From: SZUA-442 sp963753185
GTDB taxonomy: Bacteria > Actinomycetota > Acidimicrobiia > Spongiisociales > UBA5794
DNA: 64,000 nt
NCBI GenBank assembly: GCA_963753185.1
Contig: CAVWBO010000007.1
Location: 1,364,001 to 1,428,000 of the forward strand
Direction: 5' to 3'
Shown here: positions 25,102 through 34,106 of the stretch, in pieces
How positions within the stretch are numbered: the first letter of the stretch is position 1
Layout: the number at the start of each line of letters is the position of its first letter
Translations under genes and position numbers: made by a program
The notes under the pieces: model-generated
What the model was told of the DNA's origin: nothing
Databases searched by the model: none
What the model saw: only the letters and a program-made list of their open reading frames with translations

Positions 25102-27861
25102 ATGCCAATGACCAACATCCGGCACGCCACCGTTGCTGGCGTCGTCGTCGCCGAAGGCACCGGTGGCCTCGATGCCACGATGGCGGCCATCGGCTCGCAA
25201 GTGTACGAGATGGTCGACGTCGTGACCGTCGGTCCGGGTGTCCAAGGCGCCCTCCCCACGATCGGGGACGCGGTACGCGCCACCCCTGCGACGACCGACT
25301 ACATCTGGATCGTCAGGGAAGGTGCGGTCCCCATCCCCGATTCGCTCGACGCCCTCGTTCGAGATGCCGGACGGACCGATGCTGGCATCGTCGGATCAAA
25401 GGTCGTCGGCGACGATGGGGCACTCCTTTCCGTCGGGCTCATCACGGATGTCTTCGGGGTGCCATACACGGGCCTCGATCGGTCAGAGCGCGACCAGGGC
25501 CAGTACGACGTCGTGAGGGACGTCGCCGCTGTCGAGGCGATGTCAATGCTGATTCGGCGCGATCTGATGATCGGCCTCGACGGTCTCGACCCGACGATGT
25601 CGGCTGACCTCGCCGCAATCGATCTCGCCCAGCGCGCGCGGCTCAAGGGTGCTCGCGTGATCGTGTCCCCGGCCGCTGAGGTGTGGTTCCCGAAGTCACC
25701 ACCAGCGACCCCGAGATGGCGCGATGAGGCGAGCCGGATCCGGTCATCGCTCAAGGTGTATGGATGGCTGACCCTCGCGTGGGTACTGCCCCTTGCGTTC
25801 CTGATCGGCCTCATCGAAGTCATCGTCTCGCTGTTCTTCGGCAGATGGCTGGGCTTCGATCTCGCCAGGTCGTGGGGCTGGAACATCGCAAAGCTCCCGG
25901 GGACCCTCCGCCTGAGGACGGCTGCCCGCCGCAACAGGGTCGTCGGGGACGCCGAGCTCTTCCGTTTCCAGCGAAGGGGGAGCGTCACCATCGGGAGGCT
26001 CACCTCGAGGTCGCTCGCACGCCTCAGGAGCAGACTCCCCGGGGACGACACCGTGTCGATCGAGTCGATCGGTCGTGACGTGCGCCAACCCGCTTTCATC
26101 ATCGGACTCCTCGCGGCTGCCTTCGTGCTCCTCGCCGCGAGGCAGGTGTGGTCGAAGGGGCTTCCCGCGGTCGGGTATTCCCTGCCGTTCCCCGTCAATG
26201 GGTGGGACGCCGTGGCCGCATACGCCGGAGGCTGGAATCCCGCGGGATTCGGGAGTGACATCGCGATCCGTCCCCTCGTTGCGATCGCCGGCCTCGCACA
26301 GGTCGCCACATTCGGCGTCGGAAACGTCTCGGAGTACCTCCTCGGCGCCGGTGCGATGATCCTCGGCATCTGGGGGATCACGCGTCTCCTCCGGACGTGG
26401 TCCATCGGCGCGGCACCTGCCCTCCTGGCGGGCATCGTCTATGTGGCGGGACCGACAGCGCAGGGAATCGCGGGGAACACGCACCTCGGCACGATGATCG
26501 GCCTCGGGATCCTCCCGTGGGCACTTCGCCTCTCACTGGCTCCCCTGAGAGGGGGATTCCGTCCCGCGTTGGGGCGAATCTGCGGCACCATCGTGGTCTT
26601 CGGGTTCCTCGGCGCCGCGTCGCCGCTGCTCATCCTCGCCCCCGTTCCGATGCTTGTCCTCTATGCGGTCGTGCGATTGTCCGACGGCATCGCCTGGCGA
26701 GCCGTCATCATCGCCCTTGCTGGAACAGCCGGCGGCGGCCTCCTCCTGAGTCCCTGGATCTGGGATCACACGTTCGAGGCGATTGCGCGCGCCGGGTACG
26801 CCTATTGGAACGTCTCATCGGTCGTTGTCGGCGCTGCGGCAGTGGTTGCGATAGCCGCCGTCGTCGGCGCAGATCGTGCGAGGGGTCTCGTTGCAGGATG
26901 GGGTGTCGTCATTCTCGGTTCGGGCGTGTACCTGTCGCGGTCGGGGAGCATCGGCTTGGGAACAGAGGCCGAATCGGCAGGTCTTGCGATCGCCGGCCTC
27001 GGGCTCGCTGTCGCGGTCGGCATCGTGGCGGACGTGATCGGGGCGTATGACGCCACACGGTGGCGCCGCTTCGCCGCAGGCGTGGGCGGAGTCGGCGTGG
27101 TCGTCCTGCTCGTCGCCTCGTCCGTGATCCTCCTCGGCGGGCGTATCGGCCTTCCCGGCGACCGCTACAAGGACCTCTTGGCGTTCACGCTCGCGACCGA
27201 GGGTGAGGCGCAGCGGAGTCGGGTGCTCCTCGTCGGCCCGTCCCATCTCATGCCTGGTGACAGTCGCAGCTTCGAGGGAGGTTCCTACCGTGTCGTCTCA
27301 CCCCCGGTTCCCGATCTCGGAGAGGCGAGGCTCGATGACCGTGGCGACCTCGATCTCTTCCTCGAGGAGCGTCTCGGGGTGATCGTATCCGGCGAGACGC
27401 GCAGGGCCGGAGGGGAGCTCGCCCCGTTCGGCATCCGGTGGATCGTGATCCTCGGTGACAGTGAGGGATCCGATGCGGACGACGAGAGCCTCGCGTGGAG
27501 ACAGGTCTTCGCGGGACAACTCGACCTGCTCCCGCTCAGTGCAGGTGTGAACGAGGCTGTGTTCGTCACCGACATCGAGCCGGTGTCGCGTGCCCTGACC
27601 TCCACTGCGACGGAGTGGTCGCGTGACGGATGGGTCTATCGCGGCGCGGCTGAACCCGGCCGGGTCTTCGTGGCGGAGAATCCGGATCCGCGATTCGGAC
27701 CCGGTCCATGGACGGAGACGGGATTCTCGAACGAGGTCGCCGCCGGAGAGGGTGTCGTCACGTACTCCGCGGATGGCTCTGAACGGTCACAGGCGATCGC
27801 GGTAGCAGTCCTCGTCGTCGCCCTCATCGGTGTCGCCGTGTGGGGGAGGCGTTCGGCGTGA
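25102..27861 (+). CDS. GT2-like glycosyltransferase domain fused to large multi-pass membrane region
   Basis: A 919-residue envelope protein. Residues 1 to about 200 resemble a GT2 (GT-A) domain: a Rossmann-like start, WIVREGAVPIPDSLDALV, GSKVVGDDG and an IDLAQRARLKGARV block. A DxD motif is not obvious. Two transmembrane helices follow near 225-260, then a second membrane block from about 335 to 690 with many hydrophobic helices, and a C-terminal extracytoplasmic domain. It matches the giant GT2 proteins I recall near whiB/fbiA in Streptomyces. It is first in an operon of four genes linked by GTGA overlaps. It probably exports or attaches a wall glycan; the substrate is unknown. Confidence 0.75.
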   Translation: MPMTNIRHATVAGVVVAEGTGGLDATMAAIGSQVYEMVDVVTVGPGVQGALPTIGDAVRATPATTDYIWIVREGAVPIPDSLDALVRDAGRTDAGIVGSKVVGDDGALLSVGLITDVFGVPYTGLDRSERDQGQYDVVRDVAAVEAMSMLIRRDLMIGLDGLDPTMSADLAAIDLAQRARLKGARVIVSPAAEVWFPKSPPATPRWRDEASRIRSSLKVYGWLTLAWVLPLAFLIGLIEVIVSLFFGRWLGFDLARSWGWNIAKLPGTLRLRTAARRNRVVGDAELFRFQRRGSVTIGRLTSRSLARLRSRLPGDDTVSIESIGRDVRQPAFIIGLLAAAFVLLAARQVWSKGLPAVGYSLPFPVNGWDAVAAYAGGWNPAGFGSDIAIRPLVAIAGLAQVATFGVGNVSEYLLGAGAMILGIWGITRLLRTWSIGAAPALLAGIVYVAGPTAQGIAGNTHLGTMIGLGILPWALRLSLAPLRGGFRPALGRICGTIVVFGFLGAASPLLILAPVPMLVLYAVVRLSDGIAWRAVIIALAGTAGGGLLLSPWIWDHTFEAIARAGYAYWNVSSVVVGAAAVVAIAAVVGADRARGLVAGWGVVILGSGVYLSRSGSIGLGTEAESAGLAIAGLGLAVAVGIVADVIGAYDATRWRRFAAGVGGVGVVVLLVASSVILLGGRIGLPGDRYKDLLAFTLATEGEAQRSRVLLVGPSHLMPGDSRSFEGGSYRVVSPPVPDLGEARLDDRGDLDLFLEERLGVIVSGETRRAGGELAPFGIRWIVILGDSEGSDADDESLAWRQVFAGQLDLLPLSAGVNEAVFVTDIEPVSRALTSTATEWSRDGWVYRGAAEPGRVFVAENPDPRFGPGPWTETGFSNEVAAGEGVVTYSADGSERSQAIAVAVLVVALIGVAVWGRRSA

Positions 27862-29291
27862 GACGCATCCTGCTTCTCCTGCTCGCGGGGATCCTCGGCA
27901 CTGTGGGCCTCATGGCGGTCGAGCCTCCCCAGGCGAGCGCACCGGACTTCGGCTCCGCGAACACGGATGATCCCGGCGGTGGCGCCGTCGCGTCGCCAAG
28001 TGCTTGGTATTGCCCATGGGTCGAAGCAGGCGACGTCGTCGATTCCGATGTCATCGTGGCGAGCGAGCCCACGGTCGACATCGGGCTCACGTTGCTGCAT
28101 CCGATTTCGAATGAGGTTCCGGAGTTCTTCGAGACGGAGCTCGTCGGTCCGGGCGCAATCGCCATCTCGACGGGCAGCGTGCTCAGGGTCGGAGAGTCGC
28201 CTGCGGTCGTGGAGATCTCGAATGGTCCCGCCGCTGCCGCATCGATGCAGTATGCGGACAAGTTCATCTCCGCCGACCAGTGCATCGTCTCCGTACCGAA
28301 GATCTGGTACCTCCCTGGCGGATCGACCAGGACAGGGACCATCACGCAACTCCGGCTGTTCAACCCGTTCGCCGACGACGCAGAGGTGACCATCACGGCC
28401 TACTCCGAGTTCGGTATCGACCTCGTGGCGGAACTCGACGGCTTCGACGTGGCAGGCCGATCGTGGACGACGATCGACCTCGATCCGTATCTTCCGTTCA
28501 GGGACGAACTCGCCCTCACCGTGACTGCCACGCAGGGACTCGTCATTCCCGCGCTCATCCGCTCAGACGATCGGGGGGAGGCGATGTGGCCGGGAACGGG
28601 CCCCGCCGAGACCTGGGACTTCCCCATCGTGACTGCGGGGGGCCTGGATCCCTTCATCGCGGTGATGTCGGCTGGAGGTGACGACATCGTCGTGACCGTC
28701 GACATCATCACTCCAGAGGGAGCCATCCGCAACGCCCGCGAGATCACCATCGAGTCCTCCGTTCCCGGCGTCATCCCCCTCTCCGACCTCGCAGCACCAC
28801 CGTTCGGCGTGAGGGTGAGGGCGAGCGCGCCGATCGGGGCGTCGGTGGTCGCTGTGGCACCGACGGTCGACCCTGAGGAAGTGGGTGGCGAGGTTCCGCC
28901 TGACGAGGAAACCACGACGACGCTCGATGGCACGACGACGTCCGTTCCCGATGGGGCCTTCGTCACAGGCCTCGCGGGGACCGTCGGCCTCGCCAGATCG
29001 GCGTCGGAGTGGTTCGTGCCACTCGACACGCTCCCCGACGCCGAGACGACGATGTGGATCCTCAACACCGGCCTGGAGCCCGTGTCGGTCGTGTACGAAC
29101 CGCTCGGTGAGCTCGAGTACGTCCAGGGTGAGCCCGTCGTCGTCGCCGCCGAATCGATCCTCGGTGTCCCCGTGGAGGTCGGTATCGGATACTTCGGATA
29201 CCGGGTCGTCGCCGACGGTCCCGTCACGGTCGCATGGACCATCCAGGGTCAGAGGGGTGTCGCCCTCGCGTCTGGGATCGCCGTGCAGTGA
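27858..29291 (+). CDS. secreted protein, DUF5719-like partner of the GT2 giant
   Basis: This 477-residue exported protein begins with a signal peptide (VRRILLLLLAGILGTVGLM...). A long all-beta region follows, with two similar halves (AWYCPWVE... near residue 50 and SEWFVPLDTLPDAETTMWILN near 390), separated by a Thr-rich linker (EETTTTLDGTTTS). The layout and its place directly after the giant GT2 gene match a family I recall as DUF5719 in actinobacteria; no biochemical role is known. The GTG start overlaps the preceding TGA. It likely acts outside the membrane together with its neighbour. Confidence 0.72.
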   Translation: MRRILLLLLAGILGTVGLMAVEPPQASAPDFGSANTDDPGGGAVASPSAWYCPWVEAGDVVDSDVIVASEPTVDIGLTLLHPISNEVPEFFETELVGPGAIAISTGSVLRVGESPAVVEISNGPAAAASMQYADKFISADQCIVSVPKIWYLPGGSTRTGTITQLRLFNPFADDAEVTITAYSEFGIDLVAELDGFDVAGRSWTTIDLDPYLPFRDELALTVTATQGLVIPALIRSDDRGEAMWPGTGPAETWDFPIVTAGGLDPFIAVMSAGGDDIVVTVDIITPEGAIRNAREITIESSVPGVIPLSDLAAPPFGVRVRASAPIGASVVAVAPTVDPEEVGGEVPPDEETTTTLDGTTTSVPDGAFVTGLAGTVGLARSASEWFVPLDTLPDAETTMWILNTGLEPVSVVYEPLGELEYVQGEPVVVAAESILGVPVEVGIGYFGYRVVADGPVTVAWTIQGQRGVALASGIAVQ

Positions 29292-29683
29292 GCGACGTCG
29301 TCGTCCGGCTCGGAGTCGTTGTCGCCGTCATCGTCCTCGCCTCCGCAGTTGCATTCGTGATCGGAAGGCTCTCCCGTCCGACACATCCCGGGATTTCGGT
29401 CGGTGATCTCGGCGATCGCCCCGGCGTCATCCTCTTCACATCCACGACCTGCTCGACCTGCAAGGAGACAATCGCTCTGTACGAGAACCTGGGTGTCCCG
29501 TTCAGGGAGGTCACCAACGAACTCGAACCTCGACGATTCGACGAGTGGGGAATCGTCGCCGTCCCTGTCACCGTCGTGGTCGACGCCGAGGGCACGGCGA
29601 TCAGGACATTCTCGGGCTCCCCGAGGAAGCGTCCGCTTCTCGCCGCGCTCTCCGCTGCGGGGATCGAGCGCCAGCGGCATTGA
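29288..29683 (+). CDS. membrane-anchored thioredoxin-like protein
   Basis: A 131-residue protein with one N-terminal transmembrane helix (about 7-28) and a small thioredoxin-fold domain. The active-site motif is CSTC (C55, C58) in TSTTCSTCKET, and the cis-proline loop is VAVPVTVVVD. The polarity suggests an extracytoplasmic redox domain, perhaps acting on disulfides in the preceding secreted protein. The GTG start overlaps the stop of that gene (GTGA), so it belongs to the GT2 operon. It could also be glutaredoxin-like; the partner is unknown. Confidence 0.78.
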   Translation: MSDVVVRLGVVVAVIVLASAVAFVIGRLSRPTHPGISVGDLGDRPGVILFTSTTCSTCKETIALYENLGVPFREVTNELEPRRFDEWGIVAVPVTVVVDAEGTAIRTFSGSPRKRPLLAALSAAGIERQRH

Positions 29684-29731
29684 GGAGCGGCCGATCGATC
29701 CGCGATCCTTGGTTTGGCGTTCGGACTCGCC

Positions 29732-29737
29732 TAGCTT
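29732..29737 (+). promoter_or_regulatory. -10 element TAGCTT before DUF3499-like gene
   Basis: TAGCTT ends 9 nt before ATG 29747, slightly farther than at other leaderless genes here. GTG 29741 lies between, in the same frame. Confidence 0.35.
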
Positions 29738-29746
29738 GGTGTGTCC

Positions 29747-29971
29747 ATGGTCGCTTCCTGCATACGGTGTTCGTCCCGCGCGTCGAGCCTTCTCACCTAC
29801 GACCACCGTGGTGCAGAGGCCTACCTCGACGATGCCAAGGGCACCGAGCAGAACTACGAGGGACTCCGCCTGTGCGCTGCCCACGCCGGCCGATTCGTGC
29901 CGCCGCGAGGCTGGTCCCTGATCGACAGGCGCTCGTCGTGCGCGCTACCGGGCGTGTCGGGCGAGGGCTGA
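29747..29971 (+). CDS. small zinc-binding-like protein (DUF3499 family)
   Basis: A 74-residue protein with CIRCSSRASSLLTYDH at the N-terminus and the paired block LRLCAAHAGRFVPPRGWSLIDRR. This pattern of Cys pair, central region, C-x-x-H and PRGW matches actinobacterial DUF3499 proteins, which sit next to the phosphomannomutase region in Streptomyces (as recalled). The cysteines and histidine suggest a bound zinc. The function is unknown. ATG 29747 or GTG 29741 may be the start; I prefer the ATG. The next gene begins 1 nt after the stop. Confidence 0.72.
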   Translation: MVASCIRCSSRASSLLTYDHRGAEAYLDDAKGTEQNYEGLRLCAAHAGRFVPPRGWSLIDRRSSCALPGVSGEG

Positions 29972-29972
29972 G

Positions 29973-30263
29973 ATGTCGATCGACCGGGACGTGATCGAGG
30001 CCGTCAGGGAGATGGATGAACCCGAGCTTCGTCGACTGTTCATGCTCACGCGGGCACGCCTCGAGCGTCGTGGTCATTCGTTCCCCGAACTCGGTCCCGA
30101 TGTCAAGGTTCGCAAGCAGCTGATCAGGTGCGGGAAGGACTCGTGCACGACATGTCCACACGGGCCGTACGTGTACGCATACTGGAGTGAGGACGGCCGG
30201 CAGAGGTCGAAGTATCTCGGAAGATACGACGACCTCCCCGAGGACGACGATCAAGTCACGTAG
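29973..30263 (+). CDS. small conserved protein with Cys-rich HGPY-type motif
   Basis: A 96-residue protein. The N-terminal half is a charged helix (RDVIEAVREMDEPELRRLFMLTRARLERR). The C-terminal half has RCGKDSCTTCPHGPYVYAYWSEDGRQRSKYLG, in which three cysteines and the HGPY...Y.W motif match a widespread small family (DUF6788-like, from memory) of unknown function, often linked to transposon and mobile DNA proteins but also chromosomal. ATG 29973 follows GAGGG. It is packed against the DUF3499-like gene and is probably co-transcribed with it. Confidence 0.62.
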   Translation: MSIDRDVIEAVREMDEPELRRLFMLTRARLERRGHSFPELGPDVKVRKQLIRCGKDSCTTCPHGPYVYAYWSEDGRQRSKYLGRYDDLPEDDDQVT

Positions 30264-30322
30264 AGCGCGACAGTCAATACTCTAAGCGGTCGCCTGGGCG
30301 GCGCCCGCCCGAGGAGGGGACC

Positions 30323-30514
30323 ATGAGGAAGGCACCAGACGCGGGACTCACCTGTACGTCGTGTGGTCAGACGTCGGTGATCCGGATCGACATGACGCTC
30401 CCTGACGGCACGGAGGTCTACTTCAATTCGTGTCACGTCTGTGAGGCGAAGTGGTGGGACCGTGAGGGTGAGGCGATCCCCGTCGATGCGATCATCGACA
30501 TCGTCGGCGACTAG
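30323..30514 (+). CDS. small zinc-ribbon protein
   Basis: A 63-residue protein with CTSCG at the N-terminus and SCHVCEAKWWDREG in the middle, which together form a CxxC...CxxC zinc ribbon. It may bind nucleic acid or a protein partner; no function is known. The start ATG 30323 has a strong GAGGAGGGG RBS. Upstream, TACTCT at 30278-30283 is a possible -10, and a GC-rich inverted repeat (GGGC/GCCC around 30296-30310) lies in the short leader. Codon use is like its neighbours. Confidence 0.68.
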   Translation: MRKAPDAGLTCTSCGQTSVIRIDMTLPDGTEVYFNSCHVCEAKWWDREGEAIPVDAIIDIVGD

Positions 30515-30568
30515 CAGCACGACGAGGCCGACAGACGGGACAGACAGTCGGGCCTGCCAGCTGGGGGG

Positions 30569-31216
30569 TCACGGCTTCGTACCGACGACGCTCTCGAAGA
30601 GCACGGGCCCTCCCCGCCATGGTCGGAGGGTGGTGTGCGTGTCGACCGTGAAGCCTGCATCCCGCAGGTAGACGTCGAGGTCCATGACCGGCACGAAGGG
30701 CGTGATGCCCTGGATCCACGTTGTCGCATACGCGACTCCGTGATACGCGTACCAGGAGATCCGCCCGATGCGCGAGCCGCGAGGGCGACCGGTGTCAGCG
30801 ACGAGCGCCGTCCCTCCCGGGCGGAGGAACTGGTGCATTCGCTCAACCACCTGCGGGCGTCGTCGCGCGTCGAAGCAGTCGAGCAGGAAGTTTGCGACGA
30901 CGACGTCGTACGGATGACGCGGCTCGAAGGTGAACAGGTCACATGCCTGGAGATCGACCGCTCGCCCCGCAGCTTCGAAGCGCCGCATTGCCACGTCGAT
31001 CATCCGCGGCGAAAGGTCCACGCCGGTGACTACTGCCCCCTTCGCGGCGGCATCGAGGGCGTCGCTCCCTGGCCCGATGCCGAGGTACAGGACGCGCGCT
31101 CCGGGGTCGATGTATGTGAGCTGTCGCCGTTTCGCTCGTGGCACGCACCCGAGTGAGTAGGCATCGGTGAGCCGCTGATAGATCGGACCCATCCGATCGT
31201 AGGTATGGACTCCCAT
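30569..31216 (-). CDS. class I SAM-dependent methyltransferase
   Basis: A 215-residue methyltransferase. Motif I is VLYLGIGPGSDALDAA, followed by the acidic loop TGVDLSPRMIDVAMRRFE, motif II DVVVANFLLDCF and a post-II region with FLRPGGTALVADTG. The substrate is unknown; the overall pattern is close to ubiquinone/menaquinone-type and small-molecule methyltransferases. ATG 31216 follows GGGAGGGGGAG, a strong RBS. TAGTGT about 20 nt further upstream is a candidate -10. The frame is open to 31423, but that part overlaps the divergent membrane-protein gene. It is transcribed away from that gene. Confidence 0.82.
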   Translation of the reverse strand: MGVHTYDRMGPIYQRLTDAYSLGCVPRAKRRQLTYIDPGARVLYLGIGPGSDALDAAAKGAVVTGVDLSPRMIDVAMRRFEAAGRAVDLQACDLFTFEPRHPYDVVVANFLLDCFDARRRPQVVERMHQFLRPGGTALVADTGRPRGSRIGRISWYAYHGVAYATTWIQGITPFVPVMDLDVYLRDAGFTVDTHTTLRPWRGGPVLFESVVGTKP

Positions 31217-31345
31217 AGGCTCCCCCTCCCACTGGCACACTAGCTCCGCACTGGCGTGCGGCCCCGGGAGACCGGCCGCACGTGGCCACACCTGGGGAGG
31301 CCGGACTCTCGCCGGAATCGAGAACCCCGATGGACGCCGCAGCGC

Positions 31346-31351
31346 TAGCCT
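31346..31351 (+). promoter_or_regulatory. -10 element TAGCCT, leaderless start of GT-C-like gene
   Basis: TAGCCT ends 8 nt before GTG 31360. This supports the shorter start over the upstream in-frame GTG 31282 and ATG 31330. Confidence 0.45.
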
Positions 31352-31359
31352 CCCGGCCC

Positions 31360-33627
31360 GTGACGATCGCAGCCCCTCCCGAAGCACCGGTGCAGTCCGG
31401 TGCGACGCCGTTGCCCCAACCACCCCCTGGAGGGCGCGAACCGGTGTCGAAGTGGGTCGTCGCCGGTCTCATCGCGATTCCGACCGTCCTGATCCTCCTG
31501 ACGATGTCCGGCGTGCTCGGCCCGATCCTGAGGGATGGCCAGTCCCTGTGGCGTCTGCCGTATCTCCTCATCGCCAACACGCCGACGGGTGGCGACATGG
31601 GGGCGCACGTCCTCCTCCCCAAGGTCCTCCTGGAGAACGTCCTTCCATCCGGACGGATCCTGGGGTGGAGCATGGATTGGTACGCAGGCTTCCCCGTGCT
31701 GTACTTCTACTTCCCGCTTCCTGCGCTCGTGACGGTCGGCCTCGACCTGGTCCTGCCATACGGTGTCGCCTTCAAGCTCACGACGATCGCCGGCCTCGTC
31801 GCACTGCCGACCTGCTCGTACCTCTTCGTGCGGTTCCTTGGATTCACGAGGATCGTTTCCGTCGTCGCTGGCGTGGCGGGGTCGCTCTTCGTCTTCATGG
31901 AGAGCTACTCGATCTTCGGTGCGAACATCAAGTCGACGCTTGCCGGCGAGTTCGCGTTCTCGTGGTCGTTCGCACTGTCGCTTGTGTACGTCGGCCTGTC
32001 CGTGCGCAACTACCGCCGCGGCACCCGATTCGACCCGTGGGCGGCCATCGTCCTTGCCTTCACCGCCCTTGCGCACATCATCACCACGATCGTGGCGATC
32101 GTGGCGGTGCTTCCGCTCGTCCTTGCTCCGCTCGTCGCACTTGTCGGCGTGCGAGACCGTGAGCGGTTTGCGCGCTCTCGCGATGGCGCCATCGGTGTGG
32201 CGATGTCATGGGTCGTCGGCTTCGCGCTTTCCGCGTTCTGGTCACTCGCGCTCGGCGTTCGCGTGCTCGAGGGGATGACGACGGACATGGGATGGTCGCC
32301 CGTGCGCACCGTGGTCGGCAACTACCAGAATCCGGGATCGCCGATCCCAGGTGAACTCGTACCCGTGCTCGCGGTAGCCGTGGTCGGCATCGTGTGGACG
32401 CTGTTGAGGAGGGATCGGATCCTGATCGCCCTGTGGATGACGCTCTTTCCCCTGGCAGGGTATTTCCTCATCGCCCGCTTCGAGTTCACGCTCCTCTACA
32501 ACGCCAGGCTGTTGCCCTACTGGTTCTTCGGCGTCCATGTCTTCGCAGGCCTGGCGATCGGCCTCGGCATGGTCGCGCTCGGAAGGCGCTTCGCCGATCG
32601 ACGACGTGCAACCCTCATCGCAACGTCGACCGCCGTCGTCCTCCTGGTCGGGACGGTTGCCGTGTCCATGCACGACCTCCCCGGATGGGTGAAGTGGAAC
32701 TTCGAGGGGTACGAGGGCAAGCAGACGTGGAGCGAGTACGAGAACCTCCTCAAGACGGTCGATGCCCTCCCGGACGGCCGGGTGATGTGGGAGGTCAACT
32801 CGGATCAGAACGCATACGGAACGCCGATGGCGCTGATGTTGCTGCCCTTCTGGACCGATGACCACCCGTCGATGGAAGGCGTCTTCTTCGAGAGCTCACT
32901 GACGACGCCGTTCCACTTCCTCAACGCATCCGAGGTCAGCCACCGCCCATCGAACCCTGTCCGTGGACTGACATACCGGTCGATGGACTTCGCAAGGGCA
33001 GCAAAGCACCTCCCGGTGTACGACATCGAGTACTACATCTCGTTCACGCCGGAGGCTCGCGACGCCGCCACCGACTTCGGCCTCGAGGTCCTCGCCGAAC
33101 CCTCGCCATGGACGGTGTTCGCCGTGCCGGAGGCCGATCGCATCGAGGTCGCATCATACGAGCCGGTCGTGTGGGCAGGCGACGGGGACTTCGTCGACGC
33201 TGCGCTCGAGTGGTACGACGACGTCGAGAACCTGGACAAGTGGCTCGTCGAGGATGGGCCGCCCGAGTGGCGACGCGTGACGGAGGTGGGCCAACGCCTC
33301 GATGACCCTCGCCCATACTCGACGACGGGCACGGCGGTCGTGACAGGCTTCGAGGACCACTCGCTCTCGTTCACGACGGATGCCGTCGGCGTGCCGCACC
33401 TCGTCAAGGTCTCGTACTTCCCCAACTGGCAGGTAGATGGCGCAGAGGGTGTGTACCGCGTCGCTCCGTCGCTCATGCTCGTGATCCCCACCGAGTCGGA
33501 CGTTTCACTTCAGTTCGGGATCACATGGGTCGAAATCGTTGGTACAGCCCTCACGGTGACGGCTGTGCTCGGATTGGTCGCGTACGCGTTCGTCCGGGTG
33601 CGGAGACGACGAAGAGCCACGGTGTGA
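31360..33627 (+). CDS. large multi-pass membrane protein, GT-C-like
   Basis: A 755-residue membrane protein with about 10-12 transmembrane helices. Residues 31-55 are the first helix. A conserved first extracytoplasmic loop with GGDMGAH and LPSGRILGWSMDWYAGFPVLYFYFPLP resembles GT-C polyprenyl-sugar transferases and 6-pyruvoyl-tetrahydropterin-synthase-related membrane proteins. The C-terminal 250 residues are soluble and probably extracytoplasmic, and a final helix plus basic tail (RVRRRRRATV) ends the protein. The start is GTG 31360 by the TAGCCT box; annotation from GTG 31282 would add 26 residues. The stop overlaps the gtrA-like gene (GTGA). It probably transfers sugars from a lipid carrier to the wall. 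Confidence 0.72.
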   Translation: MTIAAPPEAPVQSGATPLPQPPPGGREPVSKWVVAGLIAIPTVLILLTMSGVLGPILRDGQSLWRLPYLLIANTPTGGDMGAHVLLPKVLLENVLPSGRILGWSMDWYAGFPVLYFYFPLPALVTVGLDLVLPYGVAFKLTTIAGLVALPTCSYLFVRFLGFTRIVSVVAGVAGSLFVFMESYSIFGANIKSTLAGEFAFSWSFALSLVYVGLSVRNYRRGTRFDPWAAIVLAFTALAHIITTIVAIVAVLPLVLAPLVALVGVRDRERFARSRDGAIGVAMSWVVGFALSAFWSLALGVRVLEGMTTDMGWSPVRTVVGNYQNPGSPIPGELVPVLAVAVVGIVWTLLRRDRILIALWMTLFPLAGYFLIARFEFTLLYNARLLPYWFFGVHVFAGLAIGLGMVALGRRFADRRRATLIATSTAVVLLVGTVAVSMHDLPGWVKWNFEGYEGKQTWSEYENLLKTVDALPDGRVMWEVNSDQNAYGTPMALMLLPFWTDDHPSMEGVFFESSLTTPFHFLNASEVSHRPSNPVRGLTYRSMDFARAAKHLPVYDIEYYISFTPEARDAATDFGLEVLAEPSPWTVFAVPEADRIEVASYEPVVWAGDGDFVDAALEWYDDVENLDKWLVEDGPPEWRRVTEVGQRLDDPRPYSTTGTAVVTGFEDHSLSFTTDAVGVPHLVKVSYFPNWQVDGAEGVYRVAPSLMLVIPTESDVSLQFGITWVEIVGTALTVTAVLGLVAYAFVRVRRRRRATV

Positions 33628-34100
33628 CGCGCTACCTCCAGACCTTCGCCAATCGGGCGACAGCGGTCCAAGCGATCAAGGTCGCATTCGTGGGCGTCGT
33701 GAACACCGTGGTCTCGATCGCCCTGTTCAATGTCTTCCTCGTGTCCGGGCTGTCATGGTTCGTCTCCGTGTCGACGGCGTTCGTCCTCACGACGTTCGTG
33801 TCGTACGTCGTGAATCGCCGCTGGACCTTCGATCTCACGGACGGTCGGGTCTCGACGTCTGAGACGGCCTCGTTCTTCGCCGTGAACGGGTTCGCCTACG
33901 TCGCAACCATCGGGATCATGTGGCTTGCCGAGACGCTGTTGGGACCCCTCGACACGCTCGGATACAACGCGGCCCTCGTCGGCGCGGCAGGCCTTCTCAT
34001 CCTCCCGAAGCTCGCCGGATACCGCGACGTCGTGTTCTCCCGAGCGCTCCACGAGCGAGCGACGGGATCGGTTCCTGCCCCCGCAACTGTCGACGGCTGA
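33624..34100 (+). CDS. GtrA-family membrane protein
   Basis: A 158-residue protein with four transmembrane helices. It begins with an amphipathic segment, then IKVAFVGVVNTVVSIALF, with the FVSYVVNRRWTFD motif diagnostic of the GtrA family after helix 2. GtrA proteins are thought to flip or present polyprenyl-phosphate-linked sugars. The GTG start overlaps the TGA of the GT-C-like gene. The gene converges on a GT2 polyprenyl-phosphate sugar synthase with 6 nt between the stops, and the pair GtrA plus GT2 is a common functional unit. Confidence 0.88.
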   Translation: MTRYLQTFANRATAVQAIKVAFVGVVNTVVSIALFNVFLVSGLSWFVSVSTAFVLTTFVSYVVNRRWTFDLTDGRVSTSETASFFAVNGFAYVATIGIMWLAETLLGPLDTLGYNAALVGAAGLLILPKLAGYRDVVFSRALHERATGSVPAPATVDG

Positions 34101-34106
34101 CCCTGG

